From the NCBI GenBank assembly GCA_015654675.1, contig JAATGM010000005.1, positions 62,001 to 126,000 on the forward strand: DNA of 64,000 nucleotides, in the 5' to 3' direction. Made by a program: the position numbers and the translations under genes. Numbering within the stretch: position 1 is the first letter of the stretch; each line of letters opens with the position of its first letter. The notes under the pieces are model-generated. The model worked only from the letters and a program-made list of their open reading frames with translations, searched no databases and had not been told where the DNA came from. Shown here piece by piece: positions 44,486 through 52,158 of the stretch. This DNA is from Planctomycetota bacterium. GTDB lineage: Bacteria > Planctomycetota > Phycisphaerae > UBA1845 > UTPLA1.

Positions 44486-45674
44486 GAATCTGCTCCAACT
44501 GAGCTGCGTCACGGCCGAGCGGGAATCGATCCACGACCCGCCTGCGACCCGCTTCGCCGAGTCGGCGCCGCCCGTCGGCATCACGCGCCAACTCAATCCA
44601 GCGCTCCGCCATCGCGGCGGGCGAATCGTCTGTCAGGACATATCCCGTCTCACCGTCGATCACGGATTCGCCGGCCCCGCAATAGAATTTCCCCGGCGCG
44701 CAGCCAAGCACCACAGCCGGCAGGCCGCAAGCCATCGCTTCAATGACCGAAATCCCGAACGACTCGACGTGCGACGGGAGGGCGAAGACATCCGATGCAC
44801 GGAGAAACGGTTCTACGCGATCGCGCATTCCCGCGAATCGAACCTTTCCGCCGATCGACGAATTGGCCGCCCGCGCCTGCAATCCCGCACGAAGTGGGCC
44901 ATCGCCGACCAGCAGCAGTCGCAATTCAGGGATGGCCCTCGAGCTGCGCGCGGCGGCATCCAGCAATAATTCGACGTTCTTCTGGTCCGCCATCCGACCT
45001 GTCCAGCAGACCACAAACGCGTCTTCCGGCAATCCGAGCGTCCGCCGAAGCTCGGCGCGTTGGAGTGAAGTCGCGGGACGGAAACGATCGACATCAACCG
45101 TCGGCGGCACAACATGGGATCGAGTTGGGTCCAACCCGTAGCCGCTTACCGCGATGCCGCGCGTCATGGAGCTGTCGAACATGACGGCATCGGCCGACTG
45201 AAACCCGCGCCGCTCTGCCTGGCGCATCAGCCGATCGTCGAGTTGGTATGCCCATCGCTGGTGGGCGCCGCGCGTCGCATTTTCGGCAGTATGCGCGGGC
45301 TCGTAGAGCAGCCGGCAGCAGCAGGCGACCAGTCCCACGGGACGCCGCAGCGTTTTTCTTGCTGCCGTGGCGAACTCCGGTTGGCAGGTCAGGACTGCGT
45401 CGCATTCGTCCATCAGCCGGTCAGCGGTGCGTGCCGCACGCCTCACGCGCCCCCGCGATTGAAGCGACCAGTGGGCAACTCGGCTCGGTGGTACGTCGAC
45501 GCCAACCACCCGCAGGCCATCGACCAATTGCTCGGCGTCTCGGGCACTCTCGACGGGAGTTACCAGCCGGACGTTGTGATCGCGAAGGCGCAGTATGCGG
45601 GCCAGATTGCGAACCCGCCCAGACATTCCACAGCCGCGCGATTCGAGTCTCGGTACGTGCCATAACAGTTGCAT
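44460..45674 (-). CDS. Glycosyltransferase family 4
   Basis: About 404 residues of GT-B fold. The donor-binding half has FVVCWTGRMADQKNVELLL and SHVESFGISVIEAMACGLPAVVL (GT4 E-x7-E site). The acceptor half begins LLWHVPRLESRGCGMSGRVRNLARIL. I chose the ATG at 45674; an ATG 57 bases upstream adds unlikely sequence. With the GT2 gene it makes a two-gene glycan-synthesis transcript next to the NeuA-NeuB fusion. Confidence 0.9.
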   Translation of the reverse strand: MQLLWHVPRLESRGCGMSGRVRNLARILRLRDHNVRLVTPVESARDAEQLVDGLRVVGVDVPPSRVAHWSLQSRGRVRRAARTADRLMDECDAVLTCQPEFATAARKTLRRPVGLVACCCRLLYEPAHTAENATRGAHQRWAYQLDDRLMRQAERRGFQSADAVMFDSSMTRGIAVSGYGLDPTRSHVVPPTVDVDRFRPATSLQRAELRRTLGLPEDAFVVCWTGRMADQKNVELLLDAAARSSRAIPELRLLLVGDGPLRAGLQARAANSSIGGKVRFAGMRDRVEPFLRASDVFALPSHVESFGISVIEAMACGLPAVVLGCAPGKFYCGAGESVIDGETGYVLTDDSPAAMAERWIELARDADGRRRLGEAGRRRVVDRFPLGRDAAQLEQILESVCRRN

Positions 45675-45796
45675 GAGTGCCGTCCGGCCTAGGCAGGAAT
45701 TGCGCATCCGCTTGTATTGGCGGGAATGCATCGCCCTGCAGCAAAGGATTTAACGGCTGAATCGTGCGCCCGCCTTCAGGCAACTGTTCCGGGCCC

Positions 45797-45834
45797 CAAA
45801 AAGAAAAAGGGTCGGACGATCTGATGTCCGACCC
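45797..45834 (-). terminator. Intrinsic terminator of the DUF2203 gene
   Basis: On the - strand, GGGTCGGA (pairing 45827-45834 with 45809-45816, 8 bp) is followed by a T-run broken by one C (A-rich 45798-45808 on the + strand). It separates the DUF2203 gene from the glycosyltransferase transcript. Confidence 0.85.
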
Positions 45835-45863
45835 GGGGAAATCGCTTTGTTGGTCTGAACGGA

Positions 45864-46307
45864 TTAGGACGCGGTTTCAACAACCTGCCGGCCGTTGTAC
45901 CCCGTGTCCAATTCATGCCAAAACCCGACGGTCGACTCGCCCAGCCGCCAGCACAGATAGACCTCGCGGCCCTCGCGCATCGAAGGGAAATCGATCAATC
46001 CTGTCGCCCAGTCTTTCAGTTCACAGCCGATGTCCGAAAGCTCTTCCGCCAGGCCTCGCAGCTTTTCGACTGCCGCATGACTGGCGTCTTCAGTGGTGCG
46101 TCGCTGCTCGGCTGACGCCTTCTCAGGCAGCTCGTGGGCGCGCCGCTGCGCATCAACGACAACCTGATACTGAGCTACGACGTCCTCAACGATTCGTCGT
46201 ACCAACGGCAACGTACGGTTCGCATGCTCCAATGTGAAAAACTTTTTCGGTTCTTCACGAGATGACCGTCGCCGCGGACGAGTTTTGGGGGATGAGTCCA
46301 TGGGCAT
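45864..46307 (-). CDS. DUF2203 family protein
   Basis: A 147-residue protein with the family's FFTLEHANRTLPLVRRIV and the closing GLIDFPSMREGREVYLCWRLGE, WHELDTGYNGRQ. The function is not established. It has a basic N-terminal extension (KTRPRRRSSREEPKK). It ends in its own terminator. Confidence 0.85.
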   Translation of the reverse strand: MPMDSSPKTRPRRRSSREEPKKFFTLEHANRTLPLVRRIVEDVVAQYQVVVDAQRRAHELPEKASAEQRRTTEDASHAAVEKLRGLAEELSDIGCELKDWATGLIDFPSMREGREVYLCWRLGESTVGFWHELDTGYNGRQVVETAS

Positions 46308-46408
46308 GCCACCTTTCCGCGATCGCCGGACGAGCGAATCGCTTCCTAATCAACACTAGCACCCACCCCATGGCGTGTCAACGAATGCTCAGCGATCTGC
46401 CGGCCTGT

Positions 46409-46984
46409 TTAATGCCCTTTTCCAGACGCCATCGCTGCAAAATTCGACATGATGCTGAGGCAGCCGCACGCCAGCATCAATCCGCAAACGATTAAGCTGA
46501 GAATCGATTGCCATCGCCGCCCTGTTCGACGCACGAGTCCCAGAATCGCGAAGAGCACGCCTGCAATTGAGGCGATTAGCGTCACAATCGAGCTTACAAC
46601 CAGCATTGGTTCCTTGCTCGTCTGTTCCACGAATGCCGGCATTTGATCTTGCTGGAGCTTCAGGTCAGGCGCCATCCGTTTCATTACTTTGTATGAACCC
46701 GCGAACGCCAGGCAAAGGCAAAGGAGCACCACAATCGAACACACGAGCGACGCTGACGCAAACCAGTTCGATTGCGCCGGGGGAGTGAACTGCGGAATTG
46801 GACCGGCTGATGCAACTTGGGGCCCGGAATAGGCCGCCGTTGTGCTCGTCACGGCTGGTGGGACTAGCCCCGTCGGTGCATTCATCACTTTTCGGCAGTA
46901 GGGACATGTGACCGCCTGGCCGGCAAATTCGTCATCGACTTCGATGGGTTTCCCGCAAGTGGAGCACTGGAACTGAATGGGCAT
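46409..46984 (-). CDS. Zinc-ribbon membrane protein of unknown function
   Basis: A 191-residue protein with an N-terminal zinc ribbon (CSTC...CPYC, residues 7-30), a Thr/Ser/Pro linker, and three probable membrane helices (near 77-95, 130-150, 160-180). Planctomycetes carry many such short zinc-ribbon membrane proteins; no role is known. It is divergent from nrdJ across a 412-bp gap. Confidence 0.75.
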   Translation of the reverse strand: MPIQFQCSTCGKPIEVDDEFAGQAVTCPYCRKVMNAPTGLVPPAVTSTTAAYSGPQVASAGPIPQFTPPAQSNWFASASLVCSIVVLLCLCLAFAGSYKVMKRMAPDLKLQQDQMPAFVEQTSKEPMLVVSSIVTLIASIAGVLFAILGLVRRTGRRWQSILSLIVCGLMLACGCLSIMSNFAAMASGKGH

Positions 46985-47148
46985 GCAAACTCCTAATAAC
47001 GCGATCTTCCTTGCTGACGCGGCCGCGATTCTAGAGTGACACTGCTATCGTTGCGACGAGTGGAATTGTGATTCGCGATGAATCGGATAGCCCAATCTTC
47101 GCCCGGCAACCAAGTTGCGGACAATCCGCGCGAAGTGCTAATCCTGCG

Positions 47149-47176
47149 TTGACATCTACAATATGTTGTGTACCAT
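47149..47176 (+). promoter_or_regulatory. nrdJ promoter
   Basis: A perfect -35 TTGACA (47149-47154), a 16-bp spacer and a partial -10 TACCAT (47171-47176). A candidate NrdR box fills the spacer, so binding would block RNA polymerase. Confidence 0.65.
47156..47171 (+). promoter_or_regulatory. Candidate NrdR box
   Basis: CTACAATATGTTGTGT agrees with the published NrdR-box pattern acaCwAtATaTwGtgt at 13 of 16 positions. The core CAATATGTTG deviates once. It lies between the -35 and -10 boxes of the ribonucleotide reductase gene, as expected for the ATP/dATP-sensing repressor NrdR. The usual second box about 31 bp away was not found. Confidence 0.7.
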
Positions 47177-47210
47177 CGCCCCTTGCCCTCCAAATCTGGG
47201 ATGAGGGTGA

Positions 47211-47309
47211 CCGATACAGGTGTTAGTCATGGCTAAGTTGATCGTATCGGTTGCCTCGAACGGTGAGCGAAGGGCACAAATACGCTCCAACCCGTTTGCT
47301 CGGTTCGAG
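47211..47309 (+). promoter_or_regulatory. Structured nrdJ leader RNA candidate
   Basis: CCGATAC (47211-47217) pairs with GTATCGG (47244-47250). Next, a long hairpin forms: CTCGAAC (47255-47261) with GTTCGAG (47303-47309), GAGCGAA (47265-47271) with TTTGCTC (47295-47301, one G-T pair) and GGG (47272-47274) with CCC (47291-47293), leaving a 16-base loop. It starts about 30 bases after the predicted transcription start. It may relate to the reported nrdJ RNA motif; only the pairing is seen here. Confidence 0.6.
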
Positions 47310-47396
47310 TTAAGTAAAAAAGCTGGTTAAGGGAGAGTCGTTTGGCGCCCGGCGGCGTGGCCTCGTGCCCGTTGTCGGCTGAGACGGGGTTTTGTC

Positions 47397-50066
47397 ATGA
47401 TCGTCAAAGCGATGGATCGAAAGACATCACGGCTCACGGATGACGCCGAGCACCTCGCATGCTTTACCGAGAATGCGGTCAAGGTATTGCGCGCTCGCTA
47501 TCTGAAAAAGAACGAAAAGGGCGAGTGCGTAGAGGTCCCCGGCGACCTTTTTCGCCGCGTCGCCCACACCATCGCGTCCCCCGAGCGTCTCTATTCTGAC
47601 GACCCCGAAGTCCGCAGCGAGTGGGAAGATCGTTTCTACAACCTGATGATCAGCCAGCAGTTCATGCCGAATAGCCCGACGCTCATGAACGCCGGCCGTG
47701 AAATGGGAATGCTGTCGGCTTGCTTCGTGCTGCCCGTCCGAGACTCAATCGATGAAATCTTTGATTCGATCAAGCACACGGCGCTGATTCAGAAGGCCGG
47801 CGGCGGGACGGGGTTCGCATTCGACGAACTTCGACCCACAGGCGATTTCATCAAATCATCCGGCGGGACGACCAGCGGCCCGATCAGCTTCTGGCGGGCA
47901 TTCAGTGAAGCGACCAACGCAATCCAGCAGGGTGCGTTCCGCCGCGGCGCGAACATGGGGATGATGAATATCCATCACCCCGACATCCTGAAGTTCCTGC
48001 ATGCCAAAGAAGATCTGACGCAGTTCACCAATTACAACATCTCCGTCAAAGTCACCGACGAATGGATGGACGCGTTCCTGGAATCTGCGACGTCGCCTCA
48101 CTTGGTCCGCAATCCCCGCACCGGCAAAAACTATTGGCTGCCCAAGAGCTTGGCGATCTGGGATTACACCATCAGCGATCTGCCTGAGGCCGTCGTCGGC
48201 CATCAGCCGGCGGTTCCGGTGTACTCGCGGCAGGATATCTGGGACATCATCATTAAGAACGCATGGAAGACCGGCGAACCGGGCGTCGTCTTCATCGACC
48301 GGATCAATGAATACAACCCGACACCCCACATCGGTCGGATGGAAGCCACCAATCCGTGCGGCGAGCAGCCGCTCCTGCCTTACGAGGCCTGCAACCTCGG
48401 CAGTATCAATCTTGGGGCGTTTGTCACCGATGAGTGCACAACTCGCGCGGAAGTTGATTGGGACTCGCTGAAAACAGCGATCCACGAGTCGACCCGCTTC
48501 CTCGACAACGTCATCGATGCAAATCGCTATCCGCTGCCCGAGATCGACGCGATCTGCAAAGGCAACCGCAAGATTGGCCTCGGAGTGATGGGATTCGCAG
48601 ACGCTCTTTACAAGCTTGGCGTTCGCTACGACTCGCCGGACGGCGTCGCGTGGGGCGAGCGCTTCATGAAATTCGTGAACGACGAGGCTCACAACTACTC
48701 AGAGAAACTCGCCCGCGAGAGAGGCAACTTCCCGAATTGGGAGGGAAGCCTCTGGGACACGAAGTATCACCGCCCGATGCGAAACGCCTGCACGACGACT
48801 GTTGCTCCGACCGGCACGATCAGCATCATTGCCAACTGCTCCGGCGGCATCGAGCCGATGTTCAGTCTCGCGTTTTTCCGAAACGTTTTGAAAGGCCAGG
48901 CCGAAGGCCGGAAGCCGTTGATCGAGATCAACGACACCTTCCTTCGCGTTGCCAGGCATCGCGGATTCTATAGCGAGGGTCTGATGGATCAGATCGCCAG
49001 GGATGGCACCCTCGCTTCAATTGACGCCGTCCCTGCGGATGTCAAACACGTGTTCGTTTGTGCCCACGACATCCGACCCGATTGGCACATGAAGATGCAG
49101 GCCGCTTTCCAACGGCATTGCGACGCCAGCATCTCAAAGACGATCAACTTCCCCCATGACGCCAATGCGAATGACGTCGAGCAGATCTATCGCATGGCCT
49201 ACGAGCTTCGCTGCAAAGGCGTCACTGTCTATCGAGATGGTTGTCGCTCCAGCCAGCCCATGGCTCTGAAGGACTCGGAGAAGTTGCATCAAAAGAACGA
49301 GACCGTGGCATCCGAACCGGTCAAACTTAATGGCGACACGCCCGACCTCGCCGCGGCCGGCGCACGGATCAGCACCGAGACCAATCTTTTCGGCGAGCGG
49401 ATCACCCGCGTCGATCCGCCGGCCGTTCCTTCGTTGGAGCCGCAGCCGCTGCCGGCGATTGTCTCGGGCCTGCGAATCCGCCAAATGACGCCCTTCGGCA
49501 ACATGCACGTCAACATCACTGTCGATGCCAGGGCCGAGCGGGAATTGGAAGTATTTGCCCAGCTTGGCAAGGGTGGCGACCTGGCCAACAGCGACCTCGA
49601 AGCCATTTGCCGGATGATCAGTCTGTGGTTGCGGGCGGGTGGAGCCCTTACGCATGTCATCAAGCAGCTCGCCGGAATCGGTTCGAGCTTGCAAATCCCG
49701 ACTCGAACTGGCCGGATCATGTCGCTGGGCGACGGGTTGGCCCAGGCCCTCAAGCGCTACTTGAAGGCCAAAGAACGCCACGGCTTGAAGGCCATCCTGC
49801 TCGGCGACGTGGACCCAGCCGTTTTGGAAAACGACGCACCTTCGATGCCGGCCAATGGACACACTGAAGAAGGTCCGGCCCCGCTCGTCGGACGGCCGGC
49901 GACGTCGGCTCTGGCGGGCGCGCACGGCGCGGTCGCGCCCGATCAGGGCCTCCCGCTTGACCGGCCGGCATACGGTTTCAAGCTCAAATGCCCGGAGTGC
50001 AATTCGGGCCTCGAATTGTCGGAGGGTTGCAAGAAGTGCCATCACTGCGGATGGGCCCAATGCTGA
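47397..50066 (+). CDS. nrdJ: Adenosylcobalamin-dependent ribonucleotide reductase (class II)
   Basis: An 889-residue class II reductase that makes deoxyribonucleotides with a B12 radical, independently of oxygen. Active-site blocks: GGGTGFAFDELRP, RRGANMGMMNIHHPDI, NPCGEQPLLPYEACNLGSINLG (the cysteine, asparagine and glutamate of the radical site) and APTGTISIIANCSGGIEP. The C-terminus has a zinc ribbon CPEC...CKKCHHC with the re-reducing cysteines and ends in a further cysteine. It is the only reductase in the window, without nrdR. It is terminated by the hairpin near 50,221-50,265. Confidence 0.97.
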   Translation: MIVKAMDRKTSRLTDDAEHLACFTENAVKVLRARYLKKNEKGECVEVPGDLFRRVAHTIASPERLYSDDPEVRSEWEDRFYNLMISQQFMPNSPTLMNAGREMGMLSACFVLPVRDSIDEIFDSIKHTALIQKAGGGTGFAFDELRPTGDFIKSSGGTTSGPISFWRAFSEATNAIQQGAFRRGANMGMMNIHHPDILKFLHAKEDLTQFTNYNISVKVTDEWMDAFLESATSPHLVRNPRTGKNYWLPKSLAIWDYTISDLPEAVVGHQPAVPVYSRQDIWDIIIKNAWKTGEPGVVFIDRINEYNPTPHIGRMEATNPCGEQPLLPYEACNLGSINLGAFVTDECTTRAEVDWDSLKTAIHESTRFLDNVIDANRYPLPEIDAICKGNRKIGLGVMGFADALYKLGVRYDSPDGVAWGERFMKFVNDEAHNYSEKLARERGNFPNWEGSLWDTKYHRPMRNACTTTVAPTGTISIIANCSGGIEPMFSLAFFRNVLKGQAEGRKPLIEINDTFLRVARHRGFYSEGLMDQIARDGTLASIDAVPADVKHVFVCAHDIRPDWHMKMQAAFQRHCDASISKTINFPHDANANDVEQIYRMAYELRCKGVTVYRDGCRSSQPMALKDSEKLHQKNETVASEPVKLNGDTPDLAAAGARISTETNLFGERITRVDPPAVPSLEPQPLPAIVSGLRIRQMTPFGNMHVNITVDARAERELEVFAQLGKGGDLANSDLEAICRMISLWLRAGGALTHVIKQLAGIGSSLQIPTRTGRIMSLGDGLAQALKRYLKAKERHGLKAILLGDVDPAVLENDAPSMPANGHTEEGPAPLVGRPATSALAGAHGAVAPDQGLPLDRPAYGFKLKCPECNSGLELSEGCKKCHHCGWAQC

Positions 50067-50077
50067 TTCAGGTTTTT

Positions 50078-50116
50078 CCGCAGGACTGCCGATAGAACAA
50101 TCGGCAATTTCTGCGG
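50078..50116 (+). repeat. Two-tier hairpin 3' of nrdJ
   Basis: CCGCAG (50078-50083) pairs with CTGCGG (50111-50116) and TGCCGAT (50087-50093) with ATCGGCA (50100-50106). It begins 12 bases after the nrdJ stop, without a T-tract, so it may protect the mRNA 3' end ahead of the true terminator. Confidence 0.6.
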
Positions 50117-50220
50117 ACCGACCGGCTTCGGCCGACCAACCGCGGGAAGGCGATTATCCGAGGGTAAGTAGGCCCCCTGATCCTGTGAGGGAAATAGGAG
50201 CTGGCTTCTTTCCCCTCCGG

Positions 50221-50265
50221 AAAGCACCGGGAAACCCCTAGCGGGTGCTCGGTGCTTTCTTTTTT
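50221..50265 (+). terminator. Intrinsic terminator of nrdJ
   Basis: AAAGCACC (50221-50228) pairs with GGTGCTTT (50251-50258), followed by CTTTTTT. The stem overlaps the last codons of the convergent - strand hydrolase gene, so the element works only on the + strand. Confidence 0.85.
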
Positions 50266-51434
50266 CCCCTGGCCTGATCGAAGAACTCAACCACCCGCTT
50301 TTGATAGCCCTCGAAGTCGGTCGTCATGATGTTGCTGTGGGGTCCGGGGCCGAGCCACTTTGCCTTCGGTTCGCGAGCACAGTCGTAAAGCAAGTCCATG
50401 TTTTCAGGGGGAATAAGGACGTCATCTGCTCCGTGGATCAGGAGCACCGGCCGCGGACTGATTTTCGCGATTGCATCGCGCGCATCGACTTGCGTCATCG
50501 ATCGCCCCGCGTGAAGGGATATCCCCGCGAGCAAGAGCTTCATATAGACAGGACCGATGATGGGGACGCGCCGCGCCTGTTGCTCTGCTAAAGCTGGCGC
50601 GGACAGAAATGCGCTATCGAGCACAACGCCTTCTACACGTGGGTCATCAGCGGCCTCGCGTACGAGTGCCATTGCTCCCATGGAAGAGCCAAGCCCGAAT
50701 ACGTGCTTGGCCTGGGCGGGCCGCTCGTTCTTCAACCAATCGACAGCCGCGCGAACGTCTGCGGTCTCGAATAGCCCAAACGTCGCTGTGTGCCCGTCGC
50801 TGTCGCCGTGCCCTCGAAAATCGAAGATCAACGCGTTGTAGCCACAACCCGCAAAGACGCTCAGGAAGTCGATGAAGTTTCCCTTATTGGCGCCCAGTCC
50901 GTGGCAGATCACGACGGTGGAGTCCGCGCCGCGCTGCGGCATGAACCAGCCGGAAAGGGTCAGCCCGTCGGCGGTCTTGAAGGTCACCGGTTCCAGATTG
51001 AGGTAAGCATACGCACCGAGATCGATCGCATTTCCGATCTTGATCCGATGAATGAGCGAGCCGACCAGAAGCGGAACAAATACACAGATCACGAGCAGGG
51101 CGCGGGCCGGCCCGATGAACTGAGTCACGGCAATCATGCCACGGTGCGGATCGCCGCGCTTTTTCGCAAGCCGTCCCCATCTGCGGTAGCGCTCGCCGAT
51201 ATGTCCGACGCTACGCTTCCAGACGCCCCATGCCAGCCGCCATCCGACGAGAAACCAGAACGCCAGCAGCACTTCTACCCAAAGAACCCGGCCGCGAGCA
51301 GCATGTGCCGCGAACGCCTCTGCTGCCGCGATCACCGGCACCATTACGAGGACGTACAAAGCGAAGCCGCGCCAAGGCAATCGACGTACGCGCGGCCAGC
51401 CAAACCCGAGAATCGCCCCCAATGCGGGCGGCAT
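50238..51434 (-). CDS. Membrane-anchored alpha/beta hydrolase
   Basis: A 398-residue protein with three or so N-terminal membrane helices (LPWRGFALYVLVMVPVIAAAEAF, VLLAFWFLVGWRL, ARALLVICVFVPLLVG) and a C-terminal serine hydrolase domain. The hydrolase has VICHGLGANKG, FDFRGHGDSDG, the GLGSSMGAM nucleophile elbow, and the late aspartate and histidine in LIHGADDVLIP and GPHSNIM. The hydrolase faces either side of the membrane; the substrate is unknown. The N-terminus may be incomplete: an upstream frame with another helix looks like a frameshifted continuation. Confidence 0.83.
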   Translation of the reverse strand: MPPALGAILGFGWPRVRRLPWRGFALYVLVMVPVIAAAEAFAAHAARGRVLWVEVLLAFWFLVGWRLAWGVWKRSVGHIGERYRRWGRLAKKRGDPHRGMIAVTQFIGPARALLVICVFVPLLVGSLIHRIKIGNAIDLGAYAYLNLEPVTFKTADGLTLSGWFMPQRGADSTVVICHGLGANKGNFIDFLSVFAGCGYNALIFDFRGHGDSDGHTATFGLFETADVRAAVDWLKNERPAQAKHVFGLGSSMGAMALVREAADDPRVEGVVLDSAFLSAPALAEQQARRVPIIGPVYMKLLLAGISLHAGRSMTQVDARDAIAKISPRPVLLIHGADDVLIPPENMDLLYDCAREPKAKWLGPGPHSNIMTTDFEGYQKRVVEFFDQARGKKKAPSTR

Positions 51435-51580
51435 GACGAGGAGTAGGCTTCGTCTAGGTGAAAGACGAGCGGGCGAAGAGCAAAAACGGCGACGATGCTC
51501 GCAGCGCCGATTGCCGTGAATAATGCAAGTCGTGGCGTCGTGGACCGGTGTCCCGCTTTCATCCGATTAAGCTTGCGCAT
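51435..51580 (-). other. Possible frameshifted N-terminal piece of the membrane hydrolase
   Basis: The - strand frame from the ATG at 51580 encodes a membrane helix (RLALFTAIGAASIVAVFALR) and runs, in another frame, into the start of the hydrolase gene. A one-base shift near 51450-51465 would join it to LLLVMPPALGAILGF, giving a second hydrophobic helix. It is either a sequencing or assembly indel, a real frameshift, or coincidence. Confidence 0.35.
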
Positions 51581-51639
51581 CGAATGTCTTGTGATATAAC
51601 GCGAGCATGGCGGCGGCTTTGCTGATCATCGCTGGTTCC

Positions 51640-52158
51640 CTAAGACGGCGGACTTGAGGCGGCCCGCCGGAGGTTGAGGATGAGCTCGACTTCCCCCAGG
51701 TGACGGTTGAGTCGCTGGGCGATCTCCTGCGACGCCAGACCCTCGTCGGCCAGCACGTAGACCTGATTCGTACGCGGCTCCGTTGGTTCCGGCGGCAGGG
51801 TCGCTGTAATCGGCGGAGCCGCCGGCGTGCTGCCATTCAACTTCTTGATCCGCTGATCGGCCTCAGCGATGGCCCGGTTAAGGCGGGCAACGCCGTCGTC
51901 AATCTGGGAAGAGAGTCGCTGCGAAAGTTGTTCGAGGTCTTTGAGCAGGTCCTCAATATCGCCGCGGACTTGCTGTTCCTCGCGGACGGCCCCATCGATC
52001 TCGCGCCGGTACTGCTTGGCGGAGGGTCCGCCCGACTTCTTCCTCACCGCCAGCGAGATGAGAACAAGAGCCAGCAGTACGCCCGCGAGAATCATGAGCT
52101 GGCGCGGACTGGCGTCCAGCCCGGAACCGGTGGCGGCGGCAAGAAATGCGGTGGTCAT
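51640..52158 (-). CDS. Membrane-anchored coiled-coil protein (DUF2802-like)
   Basis: A 172-residue protein: one N-terminal membrane helix (LMILAGVLLALVLISLAV), a coiled-coil region (about 45-100) rich in Glu, Gln and Lys, a Pro/Thr linker, and a C-terminal helix-turn-helix-like segment (LADEGLASQEIAQRLNRHLGEVELILNL). The last part is typical of DUF2802-type proteins, some of which sit near flagellar genes. Its ATG overlaps the larC stop by 3 bases, so it is coupled to larC. Confidence 0.75.
   Translation of the reverse strand: MTTAFLAAATGSGLDASPRQLMILAGVLLALVLISLAVRKKSGGPSAKQYRREIDGAVREEQQVRGDIEDLLKDLEQLSQRLSSQIDDGVARLNRAIAEADQRIKKLNGSTPAAPPITATLPPEPTEPRTNQVYVLADEGLASQEIAQRLNRHLGEVELILNLRRAASSPPS

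Larger units (their letters stand above)
46985..47396. other. 412-bp divergent region with nrdJ promoter and leader
   Basis: This region contains the nrdJ promoter with a NrdR-type box (47149-47176), a 5-bp inverted repeat CAAC-CAA-GTTG (47107-47117) and a highly structured leader (47211-47309). A 33-codon open frame (47229-47330) starts inside the leader. The left part, up to about 47100, has no feature beyond the promoter zone of the - strand zinc-ribbon gene. Confidence 0.7.
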
